A DNA stretch of 64,000 nucleotides, from assembly GCA_900319225.1 (NCBI GenBank), contig ONNV01000007.1:1-64000 (forward strand), read 5' to 3'. Shown here in pieces: positions 19,067-28,777 of this stretch. This DNA comes from an uncultured Prevotellaceae bacterium (GTDB lineage Bacteria > Bacteroidota > Bacteroidia > Bacteroidales > Bacteroidaceae). The notes below the pieces were generated by a model. The model was not told the origin of the DNA. It saw nothing but the letters and a program-made list of their open reading frames with translations, and made no database searches. The position numbers and the translations under genes are program-made. How positions within the stretch are numbered: position 1 is the stretch's first letter; every line of letters starts with the position of its first letter.

Positions 19067-20896
19067 ATGAAAATAGAGAATTTGGTAGCTGAAAAGACCG
19101 TACAGGCCATCAAGGCACTTTACGGCCAGGAGATCGAGGCCTCATTGGTCCAGGTGCAGAAAACTAAGAAGGAGTTTGAGGGCCACCTTACCATCGTGGT
19201 GTTCCCGTATCTCAAGATGTCACGCAAGGGTCCTGAGCAGACCGCCGGTGAGATAGGCATCTGGCTCAGGGAGCATGTAGATGAGATAAGCTCTTACAAT
19301 GTTATCAAGGGATTCCTGAATCTTGTGATCTCCACATCGGCTTGGATGGATATGCTCAATGAGATCAATGCCAGTGAGACTTTCGGTTTGCGTAAGGCCA
19401 CCGATAACTCTCCGCTGGTTATGATTGAGTACTCAAGCCCCAATACCAACAAACCGCTCCATCTGGGACATGTACGTAACAACCTGCTGGGTGGCGCACT
19501 GTCAAACGTGATGGCAGCCAACGGCTACAAGGTTGTAAAGACCAATATAGTTAACGACCGTGGTATCCACATCTGCAAGTCTATGCTGGCTTGGCTCAAG
19601 TGGGGTAACGGCGCTACTCCGGAATCCACCGGTAAAAAGGGTGATCACCTGATAGGTGACTATTACGTAGAGTTTGACAAGCATTTCCGTGCCGAGGTTA
19701 AGAGTCTGCTGCCAGCCAACTTTGCCGATCTTGATGAGAAGGCTCAGGAGGAGGCTAAGGCCAAGGCCGAGAAGGAGTCACCCCTTATGCAGGAGGCTCA
19801 CGCTATGCTGGTAAAGTGGGAGGCAGGAGACCCCGAGGTCCGCGCCCTGTGGGAGCGTATGAACAGCTGGGTATATGCAGGATTTGATGAGACCTACCGC
19901 CGTCTGGGCGTTAGCTTTGATAAGATCTACTATGAGTCGCAGACTTATCTGGAGGGTAAGAAAACCGTTATGGAGGGTCTGGAGAAGGGCCTGTTCTTCC
20001 GCAAGGAGGACGGATCCGTATGGGCAGACCTGACAGAGAACGGTCTGGACCAGAAACTGCTGCTGCGCAGTGACGGCACATCGGTCTACATGACTCAGGA
20101 TATAGGTACGGCTCAGCTCCGTTTCAAGGATTTCCCTATTGACCGCATGATTTATGTGGTAGGTAACGAACAGAACTACCACTTCCAGGTGCTCTCCATA
20201 CTGCTTGACCGTCTGGGATTTAAGTGGGGCAAGGACCTGGTACACTTCTCATACGGAATGGTTGAGCTGCCTGAGGGTAAGATGAAGAGCCGTGAGGGTA
20301 CGGTTGTTGATGCCGATGACCTGATGGATGAGATGATAGAGACTGCACGTGCCACATCGGCTGATCTGGGCAAGCTGGACGGTCTGACCAAGGAGGAGCA
20401 GGATGAGATAATGCGTATTGTGGGTATGGGTGCCCTCAAGTATTTCATACTTAAGGTCGATGCCCGCAAGAACATGACATTCAATCCTAAGGAATCTATC
20501 GATTTCAACGGCAATACAGGTCCGTTCATCCAGTATACATACGCACGTATCCGCTCTATCATGCGTAAGGCTGCCGAAGAGGGTATCAAACTGGGCAGCA
20601 AGCTGTATGCCGCCGATAACGCCCAGATATCGGAGAAGGAGATTGGTCTTATCCAGATGCTTAACGGATTCCAGGATGTGGTGGCTCAGGCTGCTGATGA
20701 CTACAACCCGTCTGTTATAGCAAACTACTGCTATGACCTGGCCAAGGAGTTCAACCAGTTCTATCATGATTTCAGCATCATGCATGAGCCCAGCCGCGAG
20801 CTTAAGATGTTCCGTCTGGTTCTGGCTCAGAATGTGGGCAAGATCATCAAGCTGGGTATGGGTCTGCTGGGTATCGAGGTTCCGGAGAGGATGTAA
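19067..20896 (+). CDS. argS: Arginyl-tRNA synthetase
   Basis: This 609-residue class I aminoacyl-tRNA synthetase charges tRNA-Arg. The N-terminal additional domain (about 1-110) that recognises the D-loop is present. The HIGH signature appears as HLGHVRNN within SSPNTNKPLHLGHVRNN (about 124-140). The KMSKS equivalent is GKMKSREG near residue 405. The C-terminal helical anticodon-binding domain (DALR type) covers about 480-609 and ends in the family-typical MGLLGIEVPERM. Length is normal. It is transcribed alone from its own promoter and followed by a 50-nt palindrome. A tRNA-Arg gene also lies in this window, but 14 kb away and probably by chance. Confidence 0.97.
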   Translation: MKIENLVAEKTVQAIKALYGQEIEASLVQVQKTKKEFEGHLTIVVFPYLKMSRKGPEQTAGEIGIWLREHVDEISSYNVIKGFLNLVISTSAWMDMLNEINASETFGLRKATDNSPLVMIEYSSPNTNKPLHLGHVRNNLLGGALSNVMAANGYKVVKTNIVNDRGIHICKSMLAWLKWGNGATPESTGKKGDHLIGDYYVEFDKHFRAEVKSLLPANFADLDEKAQEEAKAKAEKESPLMQEAHAMLVKWEAGDPEVRALWERMNSWVYAGFDETYRRLGVSFDKIYYESQTYLEGKKTVMEGLEKGLFFRKEDGSVWADLTENGLDQKLLLRSDGTSVYMTQDIGTAQLRFKDFPIDRMIYVVGNEQNYHFQVLSILLDRLGFKWGKDLVHFSYGMVELPEGKMKSREGTVVDADDLMDEMIETARATSADLGKLDGLTKEEQDEIMRIVGMGALKYFILKVDARKNMTFNPKESIDFNGNTGPFIQYTYARIRSIMRKAAEEGIKLGSKLYAADNAQISEKEIGLIQMLNGFQDVVAQAADDYNPSVIANYCYDLAKEFNQFYHDFSIMHEPSRELKMFRLVLAQNVGKIIKLGMGLLGIEVPERM

Positions 20897-20932
20897 GACT
20901 TGGGACTTTGATACATTTGGCGAGTGCTGATT

Positions 20933-20982
20933 GGGGACGGTTCTATCTGTGCCCTCGAGAGGGCACAGATAGAACCGTCCCC
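20933..20982. repeat. 50-nt perfect palindrome, REP-like
   Basis: Two exact 24-nt arms (20933-20956 and 20959-20982) are separated by GA. The arms begin GGGGACGGTTC and meet at a CCCTC-GA-GAGGG tip. No T-tract follows, so it is not a standard terminator. It lies alone between argS and the RNase H gene. Core and position match the family at 2433, 5686 and 38111. Confidence 0.85.
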
Positions 20983-21005
20983 CGGCAGCGATAGCTGGAT
21001 TTGAT

Positions 21006-21013
21006 TAAATTTG
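21006..21013 (+). promoter_or_regulatory. -7 box adjoining the RNase H start codon (leaderless candidate)
   Basis: TAAATTTG ends four bases before the ATG at 21018. This is the same spacing as at the GH2 gene (13260), so the mRNA probably starts at the initiation codon. Confidence 0.55.
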
Positions 21014-21017
21014 CGAT

Positions 21018-21650
21018 ATGGCACAGAAGTTTTACGTTGTTTGGATTGGGTTGAATCCCGGGGTGTATGATTCCTGGGAGGCCTGCAAACAGCAGGTAGA
21101 AGGCTGGAAAGGTGCCGTATACAAAGGATTTGATACCCGTCAGGAGGCCGAGGAGGCCATTAACCTTCCACCTGAGAACTTCATAGAGAAGAAAACCGCT
21201 GACCATAAGGGCGGCCGCAAAAAGAAGGAAAAACCCATTCCACCGGAGGTTATCCGCCAGGCTTTGGCTGTAGATGCCGCATGCAGCGGCAATCCCGGAC
21301 AGATGGAGTACCGTGGGGTTTATCTGGGAGATATGGAGGAGAAGTTTCATTTCGGCCCTATACTGGGTACAAACAACATAGGTGAGTTTCTGGCTATTGT
21401 GCATGCATTGGCCCTCTACAAGAGCCGTGGGTTGGACTGGCCGCTCTACAGCGACTCGCGTAACGCGATAGACTGGGTGCAGAAAAAGCAGTGCCGGACC
21501 AAACTGGAACGCACACCTGAGACCGAGGCTGTCTTTGAGCGTATAGAGAGTGCGGAGCGCTGGCTCAGGGAGAACAGTTTCCGTAACAGGATAATCAAAT
21601 GGGATACTAAGAAGTGGGGTGAAATCCCCGCTGATTTCGGCAGAAAATAG
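21018..21650 (+). CDS. Ribonuclease HI with N-terminal viroplasmin-type domain
   Basis: A 210-residue protein. Residues about 5-48 form a caulimovirus-VI/viroplasmin-type RNA:DNA hybrid-binding domain (FYVVWIGLNPGVYDSWEACK). A basic linker GGRKKKEK leads to the RNase H fold (about 78-210). The catalytic acids are visible: D in ALAVDAACSGNPG, E in GTNNIGEFLAIVHAL, D in LYSDSRNA, and a final D in WGEIPADFGRK. It removes RNA from RNA:DNA hybrids during replication and repair. The architecture matches eukaryotic-style RNase H1 and common Bacteroidetes homologues. It is followed after 9 nt by the LtaS-like gene, so the two may share a transcript. Confidence 0.92.
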   Translation: MAQKFYVVWIGLNPGVYDSWEACKQQVEGWKGAVYKGFDTRQEAEEAINLPPENFIEKKTADHKGGRKKKEKPIPPEVIRQALAVDAACSGNPGQMEYRGVYLGDMEEKFHFGPILGTNNIGEFLAIVHALALYKSRGLDWPLYSDSRNAIDWVQKKQCRTKLERTPETEAVFERIESAERWLRENSFRNRIIKWDTKKWGEIPADFGRK

Positions 21651-21659
21651 AATACAGAA

Positions 21660-23507
21660 ATGGGAGGAGCTGTAAGAGAGAGAGGAAGAGTAGGCATGCT
21701 GTTATGCCATTATGTGAGTCTGGTACTCATATTCGTCGTTGAGAAACCTCTGTTCATGCTTTACGCGGGCAGTTCTCAGCACCGGTATGGTATCAGGGAC
21801 TGGATGCTGGTTATGTGGCACGGCCTTCCGATAGATCTCTCGGTTGCAGCATATCTCACTCTTTTCCCTGTCGTGATTTTACTGGTGGGTGTATGGCTGC
21901 AGTCTTTTCCTGTCAAGAGATTCATTCAGGTGTATGACCTGTTGACAGCTTTGCTTCTCTCTGCGATTTTTGTGGGCGATACCGCTCTCTATCCGTTCTG
22001 GGGATTCAAGCTGGATGCATCGGTCCTGTTCTACCTTAAGACTCCTAAGGAGGCAATGGCCAGCGTGTCGATGCTGATGGTGGTTGTGGGCGTAATATTG
22101 ATCCTGCTTGTGGCATGGCTCATATACAGGATTCTCATGAGCGCGGTCAGACCGGTGAAGGTTCCTTTCAACAAAGTGCTGATGCGCGTTCCGGTTTCAC
22201 TTTTCCTGTTGATTTTGTTCGCTCCACTGTTTCTTGCAATACGCGGAGGAGTAAGCGAATCTACAATGAATGTAGGACACGCCTATTTCAGCGCCGACCA
22301 GTTCCTAAACCACAGTGCGGTGAATCCGTCATTCAGCATGCTCAGTTCCATGAGCAAGACGTCCGATTATTCCAGTTGGTATGATTACCTTGACGAGGAT
22401 AACCGCAGTGCATATTTTGATGGGCTTTACACCACTTCTGACTCATGTACTGAGAGTCTTCTCAATACAGACCGCCCCAATATCCTGGTGATAGTGCTTG
22501 AGGGTTTCGGAGGTGACTTTGTGAATGCCATGAGCGGCAAACCGGATGTTTCACCCCGGCTGGACAGCCTTATAAAGGAGGGGGTATTTTTCAGCAACTG
22601 CTATGCAGGCAGTTTCCGTACCGACAGGGGTCTGGTATGTGTCATGAACGGTCATCCGGGATTACCCAAAACATCAATAATGAAACTGCCGTCCAAGAGT
22701 GCGGCCCTGCCTTCATTACCCGGCAAACTGCTTGATGAGGGTTATGAGACCTATTTCATGTACGGCGGTGACATCAACTTCACCAATATGAAGAGCTGGC
22801 TTTACGGAACAGGCTTCCGTAATGTGGTATCGGATGCCGATTTCTCTATTGCCGAGCGCCATACGAATGCATGGGGCGTGAATGATGACATCACTTTCAG
22901 CCGTCTTCTTGAGGAAGTGAAGAGCCGTAAGGACTCCCTGTGGTTTACCGGATTCCTGAGCTTGAGCAGTCATGAGCCGTTTGAGGTTCCCTATAACCGA
23001 CTTGAAGACAAGGTGGATAATGCGTTTGCATACACAGACAGTTGCCTGGGAGCTTTCGTGGATGGACTTAAGCAGAGTCCTGTCTGGGATAACCTGCTTG
23101 TGATGATACTCCCGGACCATGGATTCCGATATACCAAGTCAGGTCTCTCAAGTGACCCTCATGTCCATCATATTCCTGTCCTGTGGGTTGGCGGTGCTGT
23201 CCGGGAGCCCAGGATAATTGACCGTTTCACCGGACAATCCGATATGGCCGCTACCATACTGGGGCAGTTGGGTATTGATCACAGCGATTTCCTGTTCAGC
23301 AGGAACGTTTTGTCATGCTCCTACTCATACCCGTTCTCATTCTACACTTACAACAACGGATTCTGCTTTATAGACAGTACAGGCGTGACGCTTTATGATG
23401 ATGATGCGTCAGCATGCCTTATAAATGATTCACATGGATCTGATGTGCGTCTTAATCGAGGAAAGGCCATTGTGCAGACACTGCATGATGACCTGGGCAG
23501 CCGTTGA
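21660..23507 (+). CDS. LtaS-like phosphoglycerol transferase / sulfatase-fold membrane enzyme
   Basis: A 615-residue protein with five N-terminal membrane spans (to about residue 190) and an extracytoplasmic alkaline-phosphatase-fold domain. Metal and nucleophile motifs are NILVIVLEGFGGDF (metal-binding Glu), SFRTDRGLV (nucleophile Thr), ILPDHGFRY and HVHHIPVLW. The family transfers glycerol-phosphate or related groups from lipids; in Gram-negative bacteria the acceptor is often an envelope glycan. A start at 21696 is also possible, because the 12 residues before MLLCHYV are polar. It lies 9 nt after the RNase H gene and faces the lipid acyltransferase gene. A second family member is at 29963. 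Confidence 0.88.
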   Translation: MGGAVRERGRVGMLLCHYVSLVLIFVVEKPLFMLYAGSSQHRYGIRDWMLVMWHGLPIDLSVAAYLTLFPVVILLVGVWLQSFPVKRFIQVYDLLTALLLSAIFVGDTALYPFWGFKLDASVLFYLKTPKEAMASVSMLMVVVGVILILLVAWLIYRILMSAVRPVKVPFNKVLMRVPVSLFLLILFAPLFLAIRGGVSESTMNVGHAYFSADQFLNHSAVNPSFSMLSSMSKTSDYSSWYDYLDEDNRSAYFDGLYTTSDSCTESLLNTDRPNILVIVLEGFGGDFVNAMSGKPDVSPRLDSLIKEGVFFSNCYAGSFRTDRGLVCVMNGHPGLPKTSIMKLPSKSAALPSLPGKLLDEGYETYFMYGGDINFTNMKSWLYGTGFRNVVSDADFSIAERHTNAWGVNDDITFSRLLEEVKSRKDSLWFTGFLSLSSHEPFEVPYNRLEDKVDNAFAYTDSCLGAFVDGLKQSPVWDNLLVMILPDHGFRYTKSGLSSDPHVHHIPVLWVGGAVREPRIIDRFTGQSDMAATILGQLGIDHSDFLFSRNVLSCSYSYPFSFYTYNNGFCFIDSTGVTLYDDDASACLINDSHGSDVRLNRGKAIVQTLHDDLGSR

Positions 23508-24461
23508 TCACTCTGTCTGTCTGCTTATTCTTTCTGCGGCGGTCTTGTGTTTGGCCAGCCAGTTCTGATATCCCTCCCAAGTGCGTTTCCATCGGTTATG
23601 TGTCCATAACCAGAGCTCGGGACAGTTGTTGATGTTGTCCTCAAGCAGACGCATGTATTTCTCAGTTACCGCATTCTCGGGCAGGTCATTGGTGTGGTCA
23701 AACATCAGGGTTATGTCACAGCGGTAATAGCCGCGGCGCTTGCGGGTTATGTTCATATACCACACCTGTGCGTCAAGCTTTCTGGATATGCGCTCCGTCC
23801 CGGTGAATACGGGGGTTTTCTGATTCATGAACTGCGTCCAGTAGTGGATGTTCACGTAGAGCGGAACCTGATCGGCTATCATTCCTATAAAGAATGCCTG
23901 CCCGTTGTTACGGCACTGTACAAGACGGCGCATCACCTGTTCCATAGGTATGTTCTCAGTGCCGAACCTGCTGCGCAGCTTGAGCATGAAAAGGTCCATT
24001 GTGGCGTTCTCAAGCCTGTGGTAGACCTGTCCACCGATAAAATCGTTCACGCCCTTGAAATAGAGCATCATGGAAGGTATCCACTCCCAGTTGCCTACAT
24101 GTCCCAGATATCCGAATCCGGAACGGCCTTTCCGTGCCTCATTGACAATCCTGTCACATCCGGTAATCTCCATGTGACGTTTTATCCAACGCTCACCCAC
24201 CGATGCGGTCTTGAGGCTCTCCATTATCTGGCAAGAGAACTGATAATAGAAACGGCGTTCTGTACGGCGCAGCCATTTGCGGTCCTTGTCCGGGAATGCC
24301 ATGGCCAGGTTCTTCTGGACTACCTTCTTTCTGTAGCGCAGGGGCGGGCATAGGAACATGACCAGCCACATGATGTCCGAGAACAGATAGAGTATGGGCA
24401 TCGGGAGCAGTGAGAACACCCAGACGATACCATACAGAACTGATGAAAGAAACTTAGCCAT
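23508..24461 (-). CDS. Lipid A-type lysophospholipid acyltransferase (LpxL/HtrB family)
   Basis: About 317 residues from the start chosen at 24461 (MAKFLSSVLYG); the frame is open to 24509, but that extension would overlap the upstream gene by 46 nt and is hydrophilic. One N-terminal membrane span is followed by the family's catalytic HX4E motif in LGHVGNWEWIPSM (about residue 120). The family transfers a secondary acyl chain to lipid A or related lipids on the cytoplasmic face of the inner membrane. It is the last gene of a leftward three-gene unit with a PAP2 phosphatase and an outer-membrane protein. An MsbA-type exporter gene is divergent, so lipid A remodelling is a reasonable theme. Confidence 0.9.
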   Translation of the reverse strand: MAKFLSSVLYGIVWVFSLLPMPILYLFSDIMWLVMFLCPPLRYRKKVVQKNLAMAFPDKDRKWLRRTERRFYYQFSCQIMESLKTASVGERWIKRHMEITGCDRIVNEARKGRSGFGYLGHVGNWEWIPSMMLYFKGVNDFIGGQVYHRLENATMDLFMLKLRSRFGTENIPMEQVMRRLVQCRNNGQAFFIGMIADQVPLYVNIHYWTQFMNQKTPVFTGTERISRKLDAQVWYMNITRKRRGYYRCDITLMFDHTNDLPENAVTEKYMRLLEDNINNCPELWLWTHNRWKRTWEGYQNWLAKHKTAAERISRQTE

Positions 24462-24463
24462 AA

Positions 24464-25729
24464 TCAAAACGTGAAATTGAATTGTGCTCCCACTATGTAA
24501 GAGCGCCACACTTTATCATAATAATCCAGACCGCCATGTACAGACACGCTTGAGAACGATGATGTCCTTACGGTCATACCCAAGTTCGCATAGCAGTGCA
24601 TTGCGGCGGGAATGTCCCATTCCAACGGCTGATTCTGATATTTGAAACTATAGCTGTTGGCGCTGGGTGAGTAACCTGCAATGGCCTGTCCGTTTATGCT
24701 CAGCCTGCTCAGGAGCGGAATATCCATGTCAAGGCCGGCTCCAATGGTGTATACATCGGTTACGCTGCCGTTATCCGGCAGATAAAGGTCGTCAGCTCCG
24801 GTCCATTTCATCTGGGTAAGTCCGGCACGGATTACAGGCCCTATGTACCAGGGCATCCAGGATGCGTCAATACCTATGGAGCAGGCGGGACGTGTATCGG
24901 GATTGCCGTATCCACCGGAGGTAAAGAGATCAGAACCTATGCTGTATTCTGTGTAGAGACCGAATTTCCAGCGCGTTGTTTCATCAATATCGGCAACCAC
25001 GACAGGTCTTTTGATCCCGTGCTCTCCGAACAGTATGTCCGTAAGTTCGTAGGCAAGCTCTGTTGAGAGTATGCCTATGGCGGCACCGGCCATGACATCG
25101 GAACACCAGTGGCGGTTGGCTATGACGCGGAAAATGCCGGTGGTTGCGGCCAATCCGTATCCGGCTACGCTTATCCATGGGCTTACGGTCTCACCATACT
25201 CCCTGTGCAGCATCTGGGCGCACATAAAGGCGGTTGCCGTATGTCCCGATGGAAAGGAGTTGATACCGTGACCGTCAGGTCTCTCCCTGTCATTGATATT
25301 CTTGATGGACCGGGTAAGGCCAAACTGGATAACCGCAGCTGTTCCGTGAGCCGTTAACATGCGTGGCCAGTCATTGCGGCTTTGTACTCCTGCAATCTTG
25401 AGGATATAGAGTATGCCGGCAGGTGAGAACTGCAGAAAATCCGCTGACTTTAACGGTGTAGATGAGAGTTTCCCCTCCTTCTTTATGCGCTTGTCCAGCT
25501 CATTGTCATTCAAGAGTATGCCGGTGGAAAGCATTCCTATGGGCAGCAGGGCGCGCTGGGTTAATGATACCGGCTTATATGCTATGCTGGTGGAATCATG
25601 CCCGACAGACCAGTTGTGTGCGTAGTCTATCTCCGTAAGAGGCATATAGGGCTTGAACGGATTGATGCCGGCGTGGGCTCCTGTTATGGTAAGTGAAAGT
25701 ATGGCAGATATGAGCAGGTTTCGTTTCAT
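24464..25729 (-). CDS. PAP2 phosphatase with C-terminal barrel-like domain
   Basis: A 421-residue protein with signal sequence (about 1-20, ITGAHAG). The PAP2 catalytic motifs are complete: KNINDRERP, FPSGHTA, and RVIANRHWCSDV (about residues 140-225). After about residue 245 the sequence changes to alternating hydrophobic/aromatic strands with periodic glycine and ends in FNFTF, as outer-membrane barrels do. A PAP2 enzyme fused to a barrel-like domain suggests dephosphorylation of lipids (lipid A or undecaprenyl pyrophosphate) at or near the outer membrane. The gene lies between an OMP-like gene (9-nt gap) and a lipid A acyltransferase (2-nt gap). Substrate not proven. Confidence 0.87.
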   Translation of the reverse strand: MKRNLLISAILSLTITGAHAGINPFKPYMPLTEIDYAHNWSVGHDSTSIAYKPVSLTQRALLPIGMLSTGILLNDNELDKRIKKEGKLSSTPLKSADFLQFSPAGILYILKIAGVQSRNDWPRMLTAHGTAAVIQFGLTRSIKNINDRERPDGHGINSFPSGHTATAFMCAQMLHREYGETVSPWISVAGYGLAATTGIFRVIANRHWCSDVMAGAAIGILSTELAYELTDILFGEHGIKRPVVVADIDETTRWKFGLYTEYSIGSDLFTSGGYGNPDTRPACSIGIDASWMPWYIGPVIRAGLTQMKWTGADDLYLPDNGSVTDVYTIGAGLDMDIPLLSRLSINGQAIAGYSPSANSYSFKYQNQPLEWDIPAAMHCYANLGMTVRTSSFSSVSVHGGLDYYDKVWRSYIVGAQFNFTF

Positions 25730-25738
25730 TGATAGTCC

Positions 25739-26800
25739 TTATAGTTTTTTGAACTTGCCGATTCTGTATTTCAATGTTATAAGTTGTTGGTTGTGGAGTT
25801 GTCCGTCAGATGACATATGCAGGTTCCAGCTGAATCCCATCACTACGTTACGGTTGTTTATGAGCTGTGCCTTGAACTCGGTCTTGAGGTACCGGGTGTC
25901 ATTGTAGAACGGATCGCTGCGGTGAAAGGCCAGTCCTGCCTCACTGTCCTTAAGGAAAGGCTGCTGGTTGCCACCCTTGTAGAAAGTGGTTTTTACGTCA
26001 AACATTTTCCAACCTATCTGTATATCTCCCAAGAATCCTAAAGGTTTGTGCCAATCGCCGTCCTTGCGGCATCTTATCATGGAGTACAGCAGTCCGCCGT
26101 TCACTATAACCCTTAATTCCGGATTGATGAACCTGCTCAGGTCAAAACCTATATACGGGTTGAACTGGAACTGGTCATAGATATAATGTCCCGCCTCCTT
26201 GGGCTTGGCCCAATGGGTCATGGTTACAAACCATCCGGAGTGAATGAAACCGTTCATGATATCATCTGCGTCCCAGAAGTCATTATAGACTGCGTATCCG
26301 TCCCAAACAATGCGGAAAGCCTCACGCTGCGTCTCTGTCTGGCGGCTGAACCAGTTACAGTACAGCTCTGTCTGCCAGAATCTGCCGTGACGCTGGAACA
26401 GCGTACCGCTTATGGTGGGCTCAAAAAACGCGATGGAATCATATAAAAGTGCGTCAGGCAGTTGCCTCTGGAGCGCGTCGCGCGGAATGCTTCCGAACAA
26501 TGCATTCCATTTGTCACCCTGATACTTGTAGTATAAGATGAAAGTGGGGTCTATCCTGTCTTCGGCTCCAAATTCCCATATCTTGGAGAATCCGCCTATA
26601 AGTGCGTTCTGATCCTTTATGATGCCTATCTGGGGCGTGACGCGCATTCCGTAGATGGTCTGCGGAAGCATGTTGTTCTTGTATTCCCGGTTGTCAAATA
26701 GACCGTCAAACTCCAGGTCGTAGTAGAGAGTCTGACTGCTGACTCCAATGCATAGCATTGACAATACAGCCGATACTAACAGTTTGATGTGACGGGTCAT
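25739..26800 (-). CDS. Probable outer-membrane beta-barrel protein, unknown function
   Basis: About 353 residues from the start at 26800 (MTRHIKLLVSAVLSMLCIGVSSQ, a clear signal peptide). An ATG at 26830 is in frame but lies inside the -7 promoter box, so it cannot be the start. The mature part is rich in aromatic residues and alternating strands (FILYYKYQGDKWNALFGSIP, LQRHGRFWQTELYCNWFSRQ-like segments), with the pattern of a 12-18-strand outer-membrane barrel. I recognise no named family. As first gene of the operon with a PAP2 phosphatase and acyltransferase, it may help lipid or glycan handling at the outer membrane. Confidence 0.8.
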   Translation of the reverse strand: MTRHIKLLVSAVLSMLCIGVSSQTLYYDLEFDGLFDNREYKNNMLPQTIYGMRVTPQIGIIKDQNALIGGFSKIWEFGAEDRIDPTFILYYKYQGDKWNALFGSIPRDALQRQLPDALLYDSIAFFEPTISGTLFQRHGRFWQTELYCNWFSRQTETQREAFRIVWDGYAVYNDFWDADDIMNGFIHSGWFVTMTHWAKPKEAGHYIYDQFQFNPYIGFDLSRFINPELRVIVNGGLLYSMIRCRKDGDWHKPLGFLGDIQIGWKMFDVKTTFYKGGNQQPFLKDSEAGLAFHRSDPFYNDTRYLKTEFKAQLINNRNVVMGFSWNLHMSSDGQLHNQQLITLKYRIGKFKKL

Positions 26801-26827
26801 GTTCAGAAAACTTATCAACAGATTGGG

Positions 26828-26835
26828 CAAAGTTA
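26828..26835 (-). promoter_or_regulatory. -7 box of the OMP-PAP2-acyltransferase operon
   Basis: The complementary strand reads TAACTTTG (TAnnTTTG), 27 nt upstream of the ATG at 26800. It excludes the longer upstream start at 26830. Confidence 0.65.
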
Positions 26836-26879
26836 CCTATTTATAACGCATTTCCCGATTTTTCGGCCGTTTAAATTTG

Positions 26880-26887
26880 TATCTTCG
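26880..26887 (+). promoter_or_regulatory. -7 box of the MsbA-type gene
   Basis: TATCTTCG, one mismatch to TAnnTTTG, lies 25 nt upstream of the start codon. The same variant precedes tRNA-Arg. Confidence 0.5.
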
Positions 26888-26912
26888 CATTTGAAACCAA
26901 TTAAATTACTCA

Positions 26913-28754
26913 ATGAAAGAGCTTTTTGCTTTCCTAAGGCGTTTTGTACGTCCCTACCGCCGCAATCTTGTGGGCAGTGTGGCATACAATCTGCTTTCAG
27001 CCATTCTCAATGTATTCTCTTTTGCCCTTATAGTACCCATACTGAGGATCCTGTTCAAGATAAACACAGAATCATACGTATACATTCCGCTGTCCGATGT
27101 CCATGGAGGCAAGGAGGTGGTAAACGCACTCAGGAATAATTTCTTCTGCAAGGTGTCTGATTTTGTCGATGCCTACGGTGAGTCCCGCACGCTGCTTATC
27201 CTGGGAATTGTGCTGATAGTCATGACATTCTTCAAGACTGCCTGCTATTTCGGCTCATCGGCCGTGATGGTACCCTTGCGCAACGGTATTGTCAAGGATA
27301 TAAGGGTTCAGATATACAACAAGATACTCAACCTGCCCATGGGATTCTTCTCAAAGGAGCGTAAGGGTGATATCATCACCCGCATGAGCGGTGACGTATC
27401 GGAGATAGAGAACTCAATAGCCCAGTCTCTGGACATGCTCATAAAGAATCCTATCCTGATTCTGGTATATCTGGGAACTCTGGTGGCAATCAGCTGGCAG
27501 ATGACGATATTCACCATCGTGATAGGACCCCTTATCATCTGGGTTATGGGTACAATAGGACGTAAGCTCAAGGCAAAGTCACTTGTGGCGCAGTCTTACT
27601 GGAGCGATACCATGTCGGAACTGGAGGAGACTCTTGGAGGATTGCGCGTTATCAAGGCATTTCTGGCCGAGGGTAAGATGTCGGCCCGATTCACCAAGAG
27701 CAGCGAGCAGCTGCGCAAGGCATCCAACCGCGTCCATATGCGTCAGGCTCTGGCTCACCCGGTAAGTGAGTTCATGGGTACCGCGTTGATAGTGCTGGTT
27801 CTCTGGTTTGGAGGTACTCTCATTCTGGGCGGTAATGCAAGCATTGACGCATCCACGTTCATCTGGTACATGACAATCCTTTACAGTGTCATCAACCCCA
27901 TCAAGGATTTCTCAAAGGCCGGTTATGCCATCCCCAAGGGACTTGCATCGGTAGAGCGTATAGACAAGATACTTCTGGCCGAGAACAACATTACGGATCC
28001 TGAGAAACCGGTTGAACTCACCGAATTGAAGGGTGAAATCAAGTATAACGGCGTATCATTTTCTTATGAGGACGGCCATGAGGTGCTGCATGACATAAAC
28101 GTTACGATACCCCACGGAAAGACCGTTGCCCTGGTGGGCCAGTCAGGTTCCGGAAAGTCTACCATGGTGGACCTTCTGCCCAGGTTCTATGACGTATGTC
28201 AGGGTTCCATAACCATCGATGGAAAGGATATCCGCGATGTGTCACTCAAGTCATTGCGCAGCCTTATGGGTAACGTAAACCAGGAGGCGATCCTGTTCAA
28301 TGACACGTTCTACAACAACATCACGTTCGGCGTTAAGGATGCCACCCGTGAGCAGGTGATTGCGGCGGCCAAGATTGCCAATGCACACGATTTCATCATG
28401 GAAACGGAGAACGGATATGACACCAACATAGGTGACCGCGGTTGCCTGTTGTCAGGCGGTCAGCGCCAGCGTATAAGCATAGCGCGTGCCATACTCAAGA
28501 ACCCGCCCATACTGATTCTGGATGAGGCCACCAGTGCCCTTGACACTGAGTCCGAGCGTCTGGTACAGGAGGCACTTGAGCGTCTTATGAAAGACCGTAC
28601 CACAATTGCCATAGCACACCGTCTGTCAACCATCAAGAATGCCGATGAAATCTGCGTTCTCCATGAGGGCAGGATAGTGGAGCGCGGTACACATGAGGAA
28701 CTGATTGCTTTGAACGGCTACTATAAGAGACTGCATGATATGCAGCAGTTGTAA
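26913..28754 (+). CDS. MsbA-type lipid A / multidrug ABC exporter
   Basis: A 613-residue half-transporter: six membrane spans (about 20-330) then an ATPase domain (about 365-613). Walker A is GQSGSGKST, the Q-loop is [11 protein letters not shown], the signature is LSGGQRQR, Walker B is [12 protein letters not shown], and the switch His is in AIAHRLST. It should work as a homodimer that flips lipid-linked substrates across the inner membrane. The lipid A acyltransferase and PAP2 genes next door make an MsbA role plausible, though drug-export homologues look the same. It is followed after 23 nt by purT, with which it may be co-transcribed. Confidence 0.9.
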   Translation: MKELFAFLRRFVRPYRRNLVGSVAYNLLSAILNVFSFALIVPILRILFKINTESYVYIPLSDVHGGKEVVNALRNNFFCKVSDFVDAYGESRTLLILGIVLIVMTFFKTACYFGSSAVMVPLRNGIVKDIRVQIYNKILNLPMGFFSKERKGDIITRMSGDVSEIENSIAQSLDMLIKNPILILVYLGTLVAISWQMTIFTIVIGPLIIWVMGTIGRKLKAKSLVAQSYWSDTMSELEETLGGLRVIKAFLAEGKMSARFTKSSEQLRKASNRVHMRQALAHPVSEFMGTALIVLVLWFGGTLILGGNASIDASTFIWYMTILYSVINPIKDFSKAGYAIPKGLASVERIDKILLAENNITDPEKPVELTELKGEIKYNGVSFSYEDGHEVLHDINVTIPHGKTVALVGQSGSGKSTMVDLLPRFYDVCQGSITIDGKDIRDVSLKSLRSLMGNVNQEAILFNDTFYNNITFGVKDATREQVIAAAKIANAHDFIMETENGYDTNIGDRGCLLSGGQRQRISIARAILKNPPILILDEATSALDTESERLVQEALERLMKDRTTIAIAHRLSTIKNADEICVLHEGRIVERGTHEELIALNGYYKRLHDMQQL

Positions 28755-28777
28755 GACAAGTTACTTTATTCGACAAT

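Noticed and set aside
24462-24509. Longer start for the lipid A-type acyltransferase
   Set aside because: It would overlap the PAP2 gene by 46 nt and add polar residues before the natural hydrophobic N-terminus at 24461.
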